DNA from: UBA7803 sp041690675
GTDB lineage: Bacteria; Pseudomonadota; Gammaproteobacteria; Pseudomonadales; Azotimanducaceae
Assembly: GCA_041690675.1 (NCBI GenBank)
Contig: JAWLGU010000009.1
Span: forward strand, 1 to 64,000
Reading direction: 5' to 3'
DNA: 64,000 bases
Both the position numbers and the translations under genes were made by a program. Of this stretch, positions 55,129 to 63,900 are shown piece after piece. Below the pieces are notes generated by a model. It saw only the letters and a list, made by a program, of their open reading frames with translations. It was not told the DNA's origin and searched no databases. Numbering within the stretch: the stretch's first letter is position 1; every line of letters begins with the position of its first letter.

Positions 55129-56586
55129 TCAGAAGCGGGCGAGATGGTCCGTCACCCGCACGGGCCGGCCGCAGAACTCCTCGCGGGTCATGGCCTGCAA
55201 CGTGTCGATGTCCTGGCAATGCGCCCAGGCGCGGCGCTCGTCCGGCAACCGGCACACCACGTGACCGATGGAGGGTCCCTCCGGACCGTACATGACGGTG
55301 TAGCTCTCCACCGTGGCGTCGCCGTCGTACTCCATGGCCACCTCGCGGCTCGGTGTCGCATCCACCTCAGCCTGCAGGTCCTCGTGACGGAACGGCTGCT
55401 CCGGTGGCGCTGCTGCGTAGACGCCGAAGGCATGCTTGGTGAGGTAGCCGCCGTTGGCGGTGATCAGGCACTTGGAATCGCGCTGCGCCCGCAACAGCTC
55501 CACGCCGCGGGCAATGGAGTGCATGACGTAGTTGTTCAAGGGCCCGCCGGCGAAGGTCAGCCCGCCGGTGATGGTGAGCGGACGGTCGGTGTTCAGGCCG
55601 ATCTCGGCCGCCGCGACCTGGACCGCGACCGGGAAGCAGCTGTAGACGTCCACCAGATCGAGATCGTCCGGGCCGACGCCGGCCAGCTCCAGCGCCCGCC
55701 GGCCAGCGATGCGAATCGCCGGAGAGCTGTAGAGATTGTTGCGGTTCGACACGTACCAGTGGTCGTGAGCGTCGGTGCCCGCCCAGGGATAGATCCACTT
55801 GTCCTCGGGAATGCCCAGCGCGCGGGCCTTGGAGACCGAACAGAGAATCAGCGCAGCCCCCTGGTCCACGTTGCTGTTGGAGTTCATGAGCTTGGGGTAA
55901 GGGAACGAGACCGGGCGGTTGCTGCTGGAGATGGTGCGAATCTCCTCGGCGGTCTTGGGCTCGCGAATCCAGGCGTGGGGATTGCCCGCCGCCACCCGGC
56001 TGAACGAGGCCCACAGCTCCGAGATGCGCACCAGGTGATCGTCGATGCTCTCGCCGTTGTGGTGGCGCAGGGCGTTCTCGAACAACGGGTAGATCTGGAT
56101 GGGCTGGCCAATGCGCATGGCCTTCTCCGCCGGGTGGCGCATGTCCTTGTCGTCGCCGATGAGCCGGTCCGGGGTGCCGGGCAACGCCTGCCACTGGAGA
56201 TCCACCTGCGCGCGACGCGCCTTCGCCTGGGTGTTCCCGCACTCGGCCCCGGTGATGATGATCACCTCGTGGTCGCCGCGCTGAATCTCCAGCGCGCTCT
56301 GGTTCACCACCGTCTGCACGAAGTTGCCGCCGAAGGGGGTCAGCACCGTCTCCGCCCCCGGGTTGCCGATGGCCTCGGCCACGGCCTTGGCAGGGTTCTG
56401 GTAGGGCCATATGCCGCGAATCACCCGCACCGATCCAGCCCGGTCCAGGAGGGCCGGCGCGCCGGCGTCCTGCGCGGCCTGGCGCACCGCGTCGATCATC
56501 AGCTCGATGGGCTCCTTGCCGGTCAGCGGGTCGTCGATGCGCTGCTCGAGCTGCGCGACGCCCACCAGTATCGGTGTTTCGCTCAT
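55129..56586 (-). CDS. Thiolase-like acetyl-CoA acetyltransferase (SCP-x type)
   Basis: This 485-residue protein has the thiolase fold in its SCP-x-like form: TPILVGVAQLEQR, the nucleophile region GAECGNTQAKARR, VDVYSCFPVAVQ and the late NGGYLTKHAFGVY with its His, plus an extra C-terminal domain of about 100 residues. Such proteins often occur with acyl-CoA dehydrogenases in side-chain or sterol-like degradation; the substrate is not evident. ATG 56586 is the start of the conserved part. It is divergent from the acyl-CoA dehydrogenase. Confidence 0.88.
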   Translation of the reverse strand: MSETPILVGVAQLEQRIDDPLTGKEPIELMIDAVRQAAQDAGAPALLDRAGSVRVIRGIWPYQNPAKAVAEAIGNPGAETVLTPFGGNFVQTVVNQSALEIQRGDHEVIIITGAECGNTQAKARRAQVDLQWQALPGTPDRLIGDDKDMRHPAEKAMRIGQPIQIYPLFENALRHHNGESIDDHLVRISELWASFSRVAAGNPHAWIREPKTAEEIRTISSSNRPVSFPYPKLMNSNSNVDQGAALILCSVSKARALGIPEDKWIYPWAGTDAHDHWYVSNRNNLYSSPAIRIAGRRALELAGVGPDDLDLVDVYSCFPVAVQVAAAEIGLNTDRPLTITGGLTFAGGPLNNYVMHSIARGVELLRAQRDSKCLITANGGYLTKHAFGVYAAAPPEQPFRHEDLQAEVDATPSREVAMEYDGDATVESYTVMYGPEGPSIGHVVCRLPDERRAWAHCQDIDTLQAMTREEFCGRPVRVTDHLARF

Positions 56587-56675
56587 GTGATTCGCTCCCA
56601 AGATTCCGGTTGAGGTCGGTGTGAATGCGTCGAAGGCGGCATAATACAAGAAACGGGAGAAACCCTGGGGGTGCC

Positions 56676-57836
56676 ATGGATTTCGAGCTCGACGACGAGC
56701 ACCGGATGCTCGAGGAGACGGTTCGGCGGTTCGTCGAGCGCGAGCTGATTCCGCTGGAGCCCGCGGTGCTGGCCCGCGAGGCGGCCGGTGAACCCTGTGC
56801 CCTCACGGATGCCGAGCTGGCGCCGCTGAATGCCCGCTGCCGCGAGCTGGGGCTGTGGGGGTTGGATGCGCCGGAGGAGACGGGCGGCGCGAACCTGCCG
56901 GCGCTGGCGCTGGTGGGGGTGAACGAGGCGCTGGGCCGCACGGTGGTGCCGTTCACCTTTCCTCCGGACTCGCCCAACCTGCACATGCTGCTGGTCACCG
57001 CCTCGCCGGAGCAGCGGGAGAGATACCTGGAGCCTTACGCCCGGGGCGAGACCGTGTCCGCCATCGCCATCTCGGAACCCGGTGCCGGGGCCGACCCCGC
57101 CGGCATGCGCACCCGGGCCGTGCTGGACGGTGACCACTGGGTGCTGAATGGCCGCAAGATCTGGATCAGCCGGGTGAAGCACGCGGCGTTCACCATCGTC
57201 ATGGCGGTGACGGACCCGGAGAAGGGCTCGCGGGGCGGTATCTCGGCGTTCATCGTCGAAGCCGGGACGCCGGGCTTCCACGTCGCCCGGGAGATTCCCA
57301 TGATCGGGGGCACCCGTACCTACGAGGTGGTGTTCGAGGATTGCCGCATCCCCAAGGGGCAGCTGCTCGGTGCCCGGGGCGAAGGATTCGCGCCCATGCA
57401 GCTACGCCTGACGGTGCGGCGCCTGCAGATGGGAGCCTGGTGCATCGGCATGGCAGAACGGGCGCTCGAGATGCTCGTGGAGCAGGCCAACCAGCGCGAA
57501 ACCTTCGGCGCGCCGCTCAAGGATCGCCAGGCCGTGCAGTGGTGGGTGGCCGACGCAGCCACCCGCATCCACGCCTGCCGGCTGATGTTGCAGCACGCGG
57601 CATGGAAGCGGGACCGCGGCGAGGACGTCCGCACCGAAGCCAGCATGATCAAGGTGTTCGCCACCGAGCTGGCCAGCGACGTGGTGGACCGTGCCATGCA
57701 GGCCTACGGCGCCATGGGCATGACCAAGGAGCTGCCATTGCAGCTCATGGCGGCGCAGGTACGGACCATGCGCATCTACGAAGGCCCGACCGAGGTGCAT
57801 CGCTGGGTGGTGGCGCGGCGTTTGCTTTCGATGTGA
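56676..57836 (+). CDS. Acyl-CoA dehydrogenase
   Basis: This 386-residue FAD enzyme has the family motifs AISEPGAGADPAGM (FAD and substrate), ITGGTRT-like IPMIGGTRTYEVVF, and the C-terminal QAYGAMGMTKELPL and MRIYEGPTEVHRWV, where the Glu of YEG is the usual catalytic base. The exact chain-length or branched-substrate class cannot be set. ATG 56676 starts the conserved MDFELDDEHRMLEE. The hairpin at 57838 follows its stop codon. Confidence 0.93.
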   Translation: MDFELDDEHRMLEETVRRFVERELIPLEPAVLAREAAGEPCALTDAELAPLNARCRELGLWGLDAPEETGGANLPALALVGVNEALGRTVVPFTFPPDSPNLHMLLVTASPEQRERYLEPYARGETVSAIAISEPGAGADPAGMRTRAVLDGDHWVLNGRKIWISRVKHAAFTIVMAVTDPEKGSRGGISAFIVEAGTPGFHVAREIPMIGGTRTYEVVFEDCRIPKGQLLGARGEGFAPMQLRLTVRRLQMGAWCIGMAERALEMLVEQANQRETFGAPLKDRQAVQWWVADAATRIHACRLMLQHAAWKRDRGEDVRTEASMIKVFATELASDVVDRAMQAYGAMGMTKELPLQLMAAQVRTMRIYEGPTEVHRWVVARRLLSM

Positions 57837-57837
57837 A

Positions 57838-57871
57838 CGTATGTAACCAAAGCACCCTTTGCGTGCATACG
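57838..57871. terminator. Nested hairpin after the acyl-CoA dehydrogenase stop
   Basis: Outer arms CGTATG/CATACG (6 bp), a 4-by-4 internal loop and inner arms CAAAG/CTTTG (5 bp) with a 4-nt loop form a symmetrical structure starting 2 nt after the stop. No T-run follows. It could protect the transcript end or act as an operator for the downstream EAL-HDOD gene. Confidence 0.45.
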
Positions 57872-57933
57872 TCACACTCCGTCACGAGCGTTTGCGGGAA
57901 GCTGCAGGCTCTCGAGCTTTGTGATCCATAACA

Positions 57934-59130
57934 GTGCAGTCGTTCTACCTCGCCAGACAGCCCATCTACGACCGTGACCTCCGGGTCGCGGGTTACGAGT
58001 TGCTGTTCCGGGGCGGCCCTGACGACCAGGCGAACATCACCGATCCGGACCGGGCCACCTCGGAAGTCATCACCAGCAGCGTCATCGACATCGGTCTCGA
58101 GAATCTGGTGGGCTCCCACACGGCATTCATCAACGCCACCGCCGCGGTGCTGCACGGCGCGCTGCCGCTGCCGGAGCTCAAAGGTCAGATCGTCCTCGAG
58201 GTGCTCGAGGACATCACCGTGGATCAGGCCCTGCTGCAGCGGCTGGACGTGCTTTCCCGCTCCGGCTACAAGCTGGCGCTGGACGATTTCGTCTACCGGC
58301 CGGGATGCGAGCCGCTCCTGGCCATCGCCGACTACGTCAAGCTCGACGTGATGGCGCTGGATCCAGAGACCCTGGCCGACCACGTGGCGCGCATACGGCC
58401 CCACGACGTCATCCTCGTCGCCGAGAAGGTGGAGACGTACGAGGATCTGGCGCGCTGCCGCACGCTCGACTTCGATCTCTACCAGGGGTACTTCTTCTGC
58501 CGGCCGCAGATGATCACCGGCCGCCGGCCGGCGGCCAATCGCCTGGCGGTGATTCAGCTCATCGCCCGGCTTCAGAACCCCGACGCCAGCATCGCTGAGC
58601 TGGACGCGCTGGTGACGTCGGATCCCGCGCTCTCTTATCGCCTGCTGAAGTACATCAATTCCGCCTACTGCGGCATGCGTACCACCGTCACCTCGATCCA
58701 TCAGGCGCTGGTCATGGTGGGAACGGAGATGGTGAAGGGCTGGGCCACCCTGATGCTGATGTCCGAGCTGTCCGAGGACAAGCCGCCGGAGCTCATCACC
58801 ACGGCGCTGATTCGCGCCCGCATGTGCGAACTCGCGGCCCGTTCGGCCGGCGGCGCGGACAGCCATCAGTGTTTCACCGTGGGCCTTTTGTCGGTGCTGG
58901 ACGCGCTGCTCGACCTGCCCATGGACCAGGTGGTGGAGGGGCTACCCTTCGAAGAGGAGACCCGGGCCGCACTCTGCGGCGGCGACGGTCCTCTGGGGGA
59001 GCTGCTGCGCCGGGTCATTGCGTACGAGCAGGCGAAGCTCTCGGAGGAAGCGAATCTGGAAGGGCTCGCCGCCAACTATCTGGAATCCGTGAGCTGGGCC
59101 ATGGAGATGCAGCAGGCGCTGGCGGCCTAA
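57934..59130 (+). CDS. EAL-HDOD protein with a degenerate EAL site (YuxH type)
   Basis: This 398-residue protein has an N-terminal EAL-like domain (about 1-205) in which the motif reads ELL (GYELLFRG), with LDDFVYR, VKLDVMAL, AEKVET and YQGYFFCRP, and a C-terminal HDOD domain (about 205-390). In such proteins the EAL part usually binds or ignores cyclic-di-GMP and the HDOD part mediates signalling contacts. The start is a GTG at 57934. It overlaps the convergent antiporter gene by 4 nt. Confidence 0.9.
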   Translation: MQSFYLARQPIYDRDLRVAGYELLFRGGPDDQANITDPDRATSEVITSSVIDIGLENLVGSHTAFINATAAVLHGALPLPELKGQIVLEVLEDITVDQALLQRLDVLSRSGYKLALDDFVYRPGCEPLLAIADYVKLDVMALDPETLADHVARIRPHDVILVAEKVETYEDLARCRTLDFDLYQGYFFCRPQMITGRRPAANRLAVIQLIARLQNPDASIAELDALVTSDPALSYRLLKYINSAYCGMRTTVTSIHQALVMVGTEMVKGWATLMLMSELSEDKPPELITTALIRARMCELAARSAGGADSHQCFTVGLLSVLDALLDLPMDQVVEGLPFEEETRAALCGGDGPLGELLRRVIAYEQAKLSEEANLEGLAANYLESVSWAMEMQQALAA

Positions 59131-60551
59131 CGCGCCGCCTGAATCACCAATCCGGCGACCAGGTAACCCGCCAGGGCGATACCGGCGGCGATGAGCGCGT
59201 AGGGAAGCTGGGTGCGCACGTGGTCGATGTGATCCGTAGCCGCGGCCATGGATGCTACCACCGTGGTGTCGCTGATGGGGGAGGCATGATCACCGAACAC
59301 GGCGCCGGACAGCACGGCCCCCAACAGCAGGGCCGGGGCCACGTCCAGGGACAGCGCCAGCGGAATGGCCAGCGGAATCATGATGGCGAACGTGGCCCAG
59401 CTCGAGCCGATGGCGAATGCCGCCGCGCAGGCGACGCAGAACACCAGCGCCGGCAGCAGGGCCGTGGGCATGGTGGCGCCCACCACCCGGGCGACGAACT
59501 CCCCCGTGCCCAGCGCGTCTGTAACGTCGCCGAGTGCGAGCGCGAGCAGCAGGATGACGGCCACGGGCAGCAGCCCACCGGCGCCGCGCAGCGTCACCGT
59601 CATCAGCTCGTCCGTGCGCCGACGCTGGCCCACCAGCGCCATGAGCCACACCGTAGCCAGCCCCGCCAGCACCGCCCACAGCACCGCCGTGGATCCAGAG
59701 CCTGCGGTCATGTGCCCGTTGCCGGTGACGTACAGCCCCACGGGCACGGCAGCGACCATGATCAGCATGGGCGCCAGCATGTAGCTCGGCCCACCGGCGG
59801 GCCCGTTGGGCTCGGCGGGCGAACGGAGCAGTGACGGATCCATCAGCGGCGAAGCGTGGGGCCACAGCACCTCGCCGCCGCGGGTCCGTGCCTCCGCCCG
59901 TGCCATGGGGCCGGGATGCCAGCGCCAGGCGATGCTGGCGCCGGCCATGGTGACCGCCAGGATGGCGTAGAAGTTGAAGGCGATGGCGCGCACGAAGGTG
60001 CCCAGCGGGTCCGTCAGCTCCGTCCCCCCGAGGAGACCCAGGTTGAACGCGCCCCAGGCATTCAGCGGTACCAGGATGCACACCGGCGCGGAGGTCGAAT
60101 CGATCAGGTAGGCGAGCCGCTCCCGGGAGACCCGGAAGCGGTCGAACAGCGGGCGCGACACCGCTCCCGCTACCAGCAGGGTGAGGTTCGACTCGATGAA
60201 CACCACCAGCCCGACCGCCCAGGCCAGCCACTCCGCGCGCTGCGGCGAGTCCACCCAACGCCGGCGCTCGAGCCAGGTCACGAAGCCGCGCACGCCCCCG
60301 GTGTGCTCCATGCAGGCGATCATGGCGCCGATCACCAGGGCGAAGAGAATGACCCGGGCGTCGCCGGCGTCGCCGAGCACGGCGACCACCCCCTCGATGG
60401 CGTGGCCGGCCGCGGCGAGAGGATTGCCGTCGCCCACGAGCCACCAGCCGAGCCAGATGCCGGCGCCCAGGGACAGGATCACCTGCCGGGTGACGATCGC
60501 CAGAACGATGGCGCAGAGCGGGGGGAGGATCGAGCTCCAGCCGGGCTCCAT
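59127..60551 (-). CDS. NhaC-family Na+/H+ antiporter-like protein
   Basis: This 474-residue integral membrane protein with about eleven to twelve helices has the NhaC-type motifs FALVIGAMIACMEHTGGVRGF, IDSTSAPVCILVPLNAWGA and GAVFGDHASPISDTTVV. It probably exchanges Na+ for H+, or carries an amino or carboxylic acid in some members. It lies downstream of marR on the same strand, 19 nt away, so MarR may regulate it as well. Confidence 0.9.
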   Translation of the reverse strand: MEPGWSSILPPLCAIVLAIVTRQVILSLGAGIWLGWWLVGDGNPLAAAGHAIEGVVAVLGDAGDARVILFALVIGAMIACMEHTGGVRGFVTWLERRRWVDSPQRAEWLAWAVGLVVFIESNLTLLVAGAVSRPLFDRFRVSRERLAYLIDSTSAPVCILVPLNAWGAFNLGLLGGTELTDPLGTFVRAIAFNFYAILAVTMAGASIAWRWHPGPMARAEARTRGGEVLWPHASPLMDPSLLRSPAEPNGPAGGPSYMLAPMLIMVAAVPVGLYVTGNGHMTAGSGSTAVLWAVLAGLATVWLMALVGQRRRTDELMTVTLRGAGGLLPVAVILLLALALGDVTDALGTGEFVARVVGATMPTALLPALVFCVACAAAFAIGSSWATFAIMIPLAIPLALSLDVAPALLLGAVLSGAVFGDHASPISDTTVVASMAAATDHIDHVRTQLPYALIAAGIALAGYLVAGLVIQAAR

Positions 60552-60570
60552 CAGCGGGCTTCCGTCACGT

Positions 60571-61002
60571 TCACAGCTCGCCCTTGTCCACCCGGTCGAT
60601 GGTGCGCTCGAGGAACCGCTGCACCACGTTCATCTCCGCGCGGCTGAAGCCCCGGGTCAGGCGGCGATTGAAGCTGGCGAGCATCACCTCGGCCTTCTCC
60701 ACGGCGGCTCGGCCGGCGTCGGTGAGGGTGACCTCGGAGACGCGACGGTCGTCCGGGCTGCGGCGGCGGGCGATGAACCCGCCCTTCTGCATGCGCGCCA
60801 GCATGCCCGTGGCGGCGGATTCGTCCTGACCGAACGCGGCGGCGATATCGCCTTGGGAGCACGGCTCGTGATCGCGGATGTAGAACATGGCGCCGAGCTG
60901 GGCAGAAGAGGCGCCGGTCTCGGCCAGGCAGCGCCGGTCGATGTGCTTGCGCAGGCGATGCTGGGCCTGGTTGAGGGTGAAATAGAGGCGCGGCGAGGTC
61001 AT
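60571..61002 (-). CDS. MarR family transcriptional regulator
   Basis: This 143-residue winged-helix protein has PCSQGDIAAAFGQDESAATGMLARMQ (recognition helix, split here by the wing) and RRRSPDDRRVSEVTLTDAG. It is divergent from the amidohydrolase gene 70 nt away, and two repeated palindromes overlap both promoters, indicating repression of both directions including itself. The ligand is unknown. Confidence 0.93.
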   Translation of the reverse strand: MTSPRLYFTLNQAQHRLRKHIDRRCLAETGASSAQLGAMFYIRDHEPCSQGDIAAAFGQDESAATGMLARMQKGGFIARRRSPDDRRVSEVTLTDAGRAAVEKAEVMLASFNRRLTRGFSRAEMNVVQRFLERTIDRVDKGEL

Positions 61003-61008
61003 GCCCGG

Positions 61009-61055
61009 ATAATGGTTGACCCGTCAAGTTCTGGCAAATAAAGTTGATCTGTCAA
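61009..61055. promoter_or_regulatory. Divergent promoters and paired MarR operators
   Basis: Two sites with the same pattern lie 28 bp apart: TTGACCCGTCAA (61016-61027, a perfect palindrome) and TTGATCTGTCAA (61044-61055). Plus strand: TTGACC (61016) and TAAAGT (61039), 17 bp apart, for the amidohydrolase. Minus strand: TTGCCA (61037-61032) and CATTAT (61014-61009), 17 bp apart, for marR. Each site overlaps promoter elements. Confidence 0.72.
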
Positions 61056-61072
61056 GTTAAAAGGGGTGCGTC

Positions 61073-61888
61073 ATGACACAGCCGGCCATCGTAGACGTGT
61101 GGGCCCAGCGGCCGGGCGCCAAGTTCATGGAGCAGCCGTGGCTGGCTACCCTGTTGCGCTGGACCGGGGGCAGCGGCGGTGACGTGTCCGCGGAGCAGCT
61201 GTTCGCCCACATGGACGAGGCGGGGGTGAGCACGGTGTTGCTTTCCGCGTGGTGGGGCCCCACGGGTGAGCTGATCAGCAACGAAAGCGTGGCGGAGCTG
61301 GTTCAGCGGTACCCCGAGCGGGTCGCGGGCATCGCGTCCGTCGATCTGTCCCGGCCCATGGAGGCGGTCCGCACCCTGCGCCGCTATGTCCGGGATTACG
61401 GCTTCAAGGGGCTGCGGGTGGTGCCGTGGCTGTGGAACCTGCCGCCGGACGACCGCCGGTACTACCCGCTGTACGCGGCCTGTTGCGAGCTCGACGTGCC
61501 GTTCATGACCCAGATCGGCTACACGGGCCCGCTGTGCCCCTCCGAGCCCGGGCGGCCGATTCCGTATCTGGAGAACGTGCTGCTGGAGTTCCCCGAGCTC
61601 AAGGTGGTCGGCGGTCACGTGGGCTTTCCCTGGTTCGACGAGGTCGTGGCCCTGTCGGGCAAGTTCCCTGGCCTCTACGTGGATACCTCCGCGTACGTGG
61701 CCGCCCGTTACCCCGGCGCCCTGGTGGAGTTCATGAAGGGTCGCGGCCGGGAGCGGGTGATGTTCGGCACCAACTACCCCATGCTGACCCCGAAGCGCTG
61801 CCTGCAGAAGCTGGACGAACTCGGCCTGGACGACGCCACCCTGGAGCTGTTCCTCGCCGGCAACGCCCGCCGCTTGTTCCGTCTCTGA
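61073..61888 (+). CDS. Amidohydrolase family 2 (ACMSD-like) protein
   Basis: This 271-residue TIM-barrel metallohydrolase shows DEAGVSTVLLSAWWG, RYPERVAGIASVDLSRP, GFKGLRVVPWLWNLPPD, VGGHVGFPWFDEV and FGTNYPMLTP. The family includes decarboxylases and hydratases of aromatic-ring degradation such as aminocarboxymuconate semialdehyde decarboxylase. The usual first HxH metal site is not seen: the start reads IVDVWAQRPG where members have DxHxH, so metal binding may differ. It is under MarR control by context. Confidence 0.85.
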   Translation: MTQPAIVDVWAQRPGAKFMEQPWLATLLRWTGGSGGDVSAEQLFAHMDEAGVSTVLLSAWWGPTGELISNESVAELVQRYPERVAGIASVDLSRPMEAVRTLRRYVRDYGFKGLRVVPWLWNLPPDDRRYYPLYAACCELDVPFMTQIGYTGPLCPSEPGRPIPYLENVLLEFPELKVVGGHVGFPWFDEVVALSGKFPGLYVDTSAYVAARYPGALVEFMKGRGRERVMFGTNYPMLTPKRCLQKLDELGLDDATLELFLAGNARRLFRL

Positions 61889-62015
61889 CCGCCCCGGCGC
61901 CGGCGGCCGCCCTCCCGCCCCGCCGGCCCGGGCCGAGTCCGGCCCCGGCCGCTGGATTCGATACCCGGCCCGAAGGATGTTTCAATGGCCGCTTTCGGCA
62001 GCATCAGGAGATCCC

Positions 62016-63836
62016 ATGCTTCGCTTCGCTCACGTCCTGGCCTTGCTGGCGGTGGCGGCACTGGTCGGCGGGTGGCACGCCGCTCGCGCGGAGCCGGCCG
62101 GGGCCGCCACGGAATCAGTGCGGCTCAACGCCTGGTTCGAGGCAGTGTTTCAGGCGGACCTGGAGCGCTCGCCGGTGGCCAAGACGTACCTCGGCATCAT
62201 CGACCACGATTACGACGACTGGGACGATCTCTCGCCCGAGTTCGAGCTCGAGAGCTACCGCATCGGCCAGCGGCAGCTCCAGGAGATGTACGACCGGTTC
62301 GATTACGACGCCCTCGATGAGCAGGCGCAAGTTTCCTGGCGCCTGTTCGAGTACGACAAGCAGCGGGCCAAGGCGGGGCATCCCTACCGGGAGCACGTCT
62401 ACACCTTCAACCAGATGTTCGGCGTGCAGTCGCGGATTCCGGCGTTTCTGATCAACCAGCACCGGGTCAACGATGTCTCCCACGCGCAGGCGTACATCGG
62501 CCGCCTGCAGGGTGTGGACGAGTACCTCGAGCAGGCCATCGACAACGCCAGGCGCCGCTTCGAGAGGAAGATCTACCCGCCGCGATTCGTCTACGACCAC
62601 GTGCTGCGGGACGCCCGCAACGTGATCAGCGGAGTCCCGTTCGAAGCGGACGCCACCACGGATTCGCCGCTCTGGGCGGACTTCAAGAGCAAGGTGGACG
62701 GCCTGGAGGTGGACGGAGCCCGCAAACGGCAGCTCCTCGAGGAGGCCCGGCTCGCGCTGGTGAATCACCTCGGTCGCGGCTACGAGGGGCTCATCGCCGA
62801 GATGGAGCGCCAGCGCGAGCAGGCGGACGACACTGCCGGTGCGTGGAAGCTGCCGGATGGGGCGGGCTACTACGCCTATGCGCTGGAGGAGGCCACGACC
62901 ACCCGGCAGAGCGCCGACGAGGTGCACCGCCTCGGGCTGGAGGAGGCCGAACGGATTCACCGCGAGATGCGCGGAATCATGGAGCGGGTGGGGTTCGAGG
63001 GCGGTCTGCAGGAGTTCTTCGAGTTCACGCGAACGGACCCGCGCTTCTATCTGCCGAACACCGACGAGGGGCGGGAGCGCTACCTCGCGCAGGCGACGGC
63101 CATCATCGACGACATGCACGGGCGGCTCGATTCCCTGTTCGCGCGCAAGCCGAGGGCGGACCTGGTGGTGAAGCGGGTGGAGCCGTTCCGCGAACGCTCC
63201 GCCGGCAAGGCTTTCTATCAGCGCCCGGCACCGGACGGGTCGCGTCCCGGCATCTACTACGTGAACCTCTACGACATGCGGGACATGCCGACCTACCAGA
63301 TGCGCGCCCTGGCCTATCACGAGGGCATACCCGGACACCATATGCAGATCGCCATCGCCCAGGAGCTGGAAGGGCTGCCCAGCTTTCGCCGCTTCGGCGG
63401 GTACACCGCCTACTCCGAAGGTTGGGGGCTGTACGCCGAGTGGGCGCCGGCGCAGCTCGCGCTCTATGAGGATCCCTATGAGGACTTCGGGCGGCTGGCC
63501 ATGGAGCTGTGGCGCGCCGGGCGCCTGGTGGTGGACACGGGGCTGCACGCCAAGCGCTGGACGCGCGAGCAGGCCATCGACTGGCTGGTGGAGAACACGC
63601 CGAACCCCCGTGGCGATGTGGTGAAGGCCGTGGAGCGTTACATCGTCATGCCAGGGCAGGCCACGGCCTACAAGATCGGCATGCTGAAGATCCAGGAGCT
63701 GCGCCGTCGCGCGGAGCAGGAGCTGGGCGTCGCCTTCGACGTTCGCCGCTTTCACGACGCGGTGCTGGCCCACGGAGCCGTCCCCCTGGCGCTGCTCGAA
63801 GAGCTGGTATCGGAGTACATCGCCGCCGGCGCGTAA
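62016..63836 (+). CDS. DUF885 family putative secreted metallopeptidase
   Basis: This 606-residue protein starts with a signal peptide (MLRFAHVLALLAVAALVGGWHA) and carries the DUF885 core with YHEGIPGHHMQIAIAQEL, a zinc-protease-like HExxxxHH site at H435, and YSEGWGLYAEW. Members are annotated as carboxypeptidase- or oligopeptidase-like; a few degrade peptides in the envelope. The ATG at 62016 has CAGGAG 7 nt upstream and begins the signal peptide. Length is usual for the family. Confidence 0.9.
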   Translation: MLRFAHVLALLAVAALVGGWHAARAEPAGAATESVRLNAWFEAVFQADLERSPVAKTYLGIIDHDYDDWDDLSPEFELESYRIGQRQLQEMYDRFDYDALDEQAQVSWRLFEYDKQRAKAGHPYREHVYTFNQMFGVQSRIPAFLINQHRVNDVSHAQAYIGRLQGVDEYLEQAIDNARRRFERKIYPPRFVYDHVLRDARNVISGVPFEADATTDSPLWADFKSKVDGLEVDGARKRQLLEEARLALVNHLGRGYEGLIAEMERQREQADDTAGAWKLPDGAGYYAYALEEATTTRQSADEVHRLGLEEAERIHREMRGIMERVGFEGGLQEFFEFTRTDPRFYLPNTDEGRERYLAQATAIIDDMHGRLDSLFARKPRADLVVKRVEPFRERSAGKAFYQRPAPDGSRPGIYYVNLYDMRDMPTYQMRALAYHEGIPGHHMQIAIAQELEGLPSFRRFGGYTAYSEGWGLYAEWAPAQLALYEDPYEDFGRLAMELWRAGRLVVDTGLHAKRWTREQAIDWLVENTPNPRGDVVKAVERYIVMPGQATAYKIGMLKIQELRRRAEQELGVAFDVRRFHDAVLAHGAVPLALLEELVSEYIAAGA

Positions 63837-63872
63837 GCAAGGGCTTCCGCGCTCCGGCAATTCTTGCTGGCA

Positions 63873-63900
63873 GGGCGGCTCCTGCCGCCCCATATGGGGC
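63873..63900. terminator. Stacked hairpins after the DUF885 gene
   Basis: GGGCGGC/GCCGCCC with a 4-nt loop (63873-63890) runs into the palindrome GCCCCATATGGGGC (63887-63900). No T-run is present, so this may be a repeat-type structure rather than a classic terminator. The remaining bases to 64000 show no gene I can support. Confidence 0.4.
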
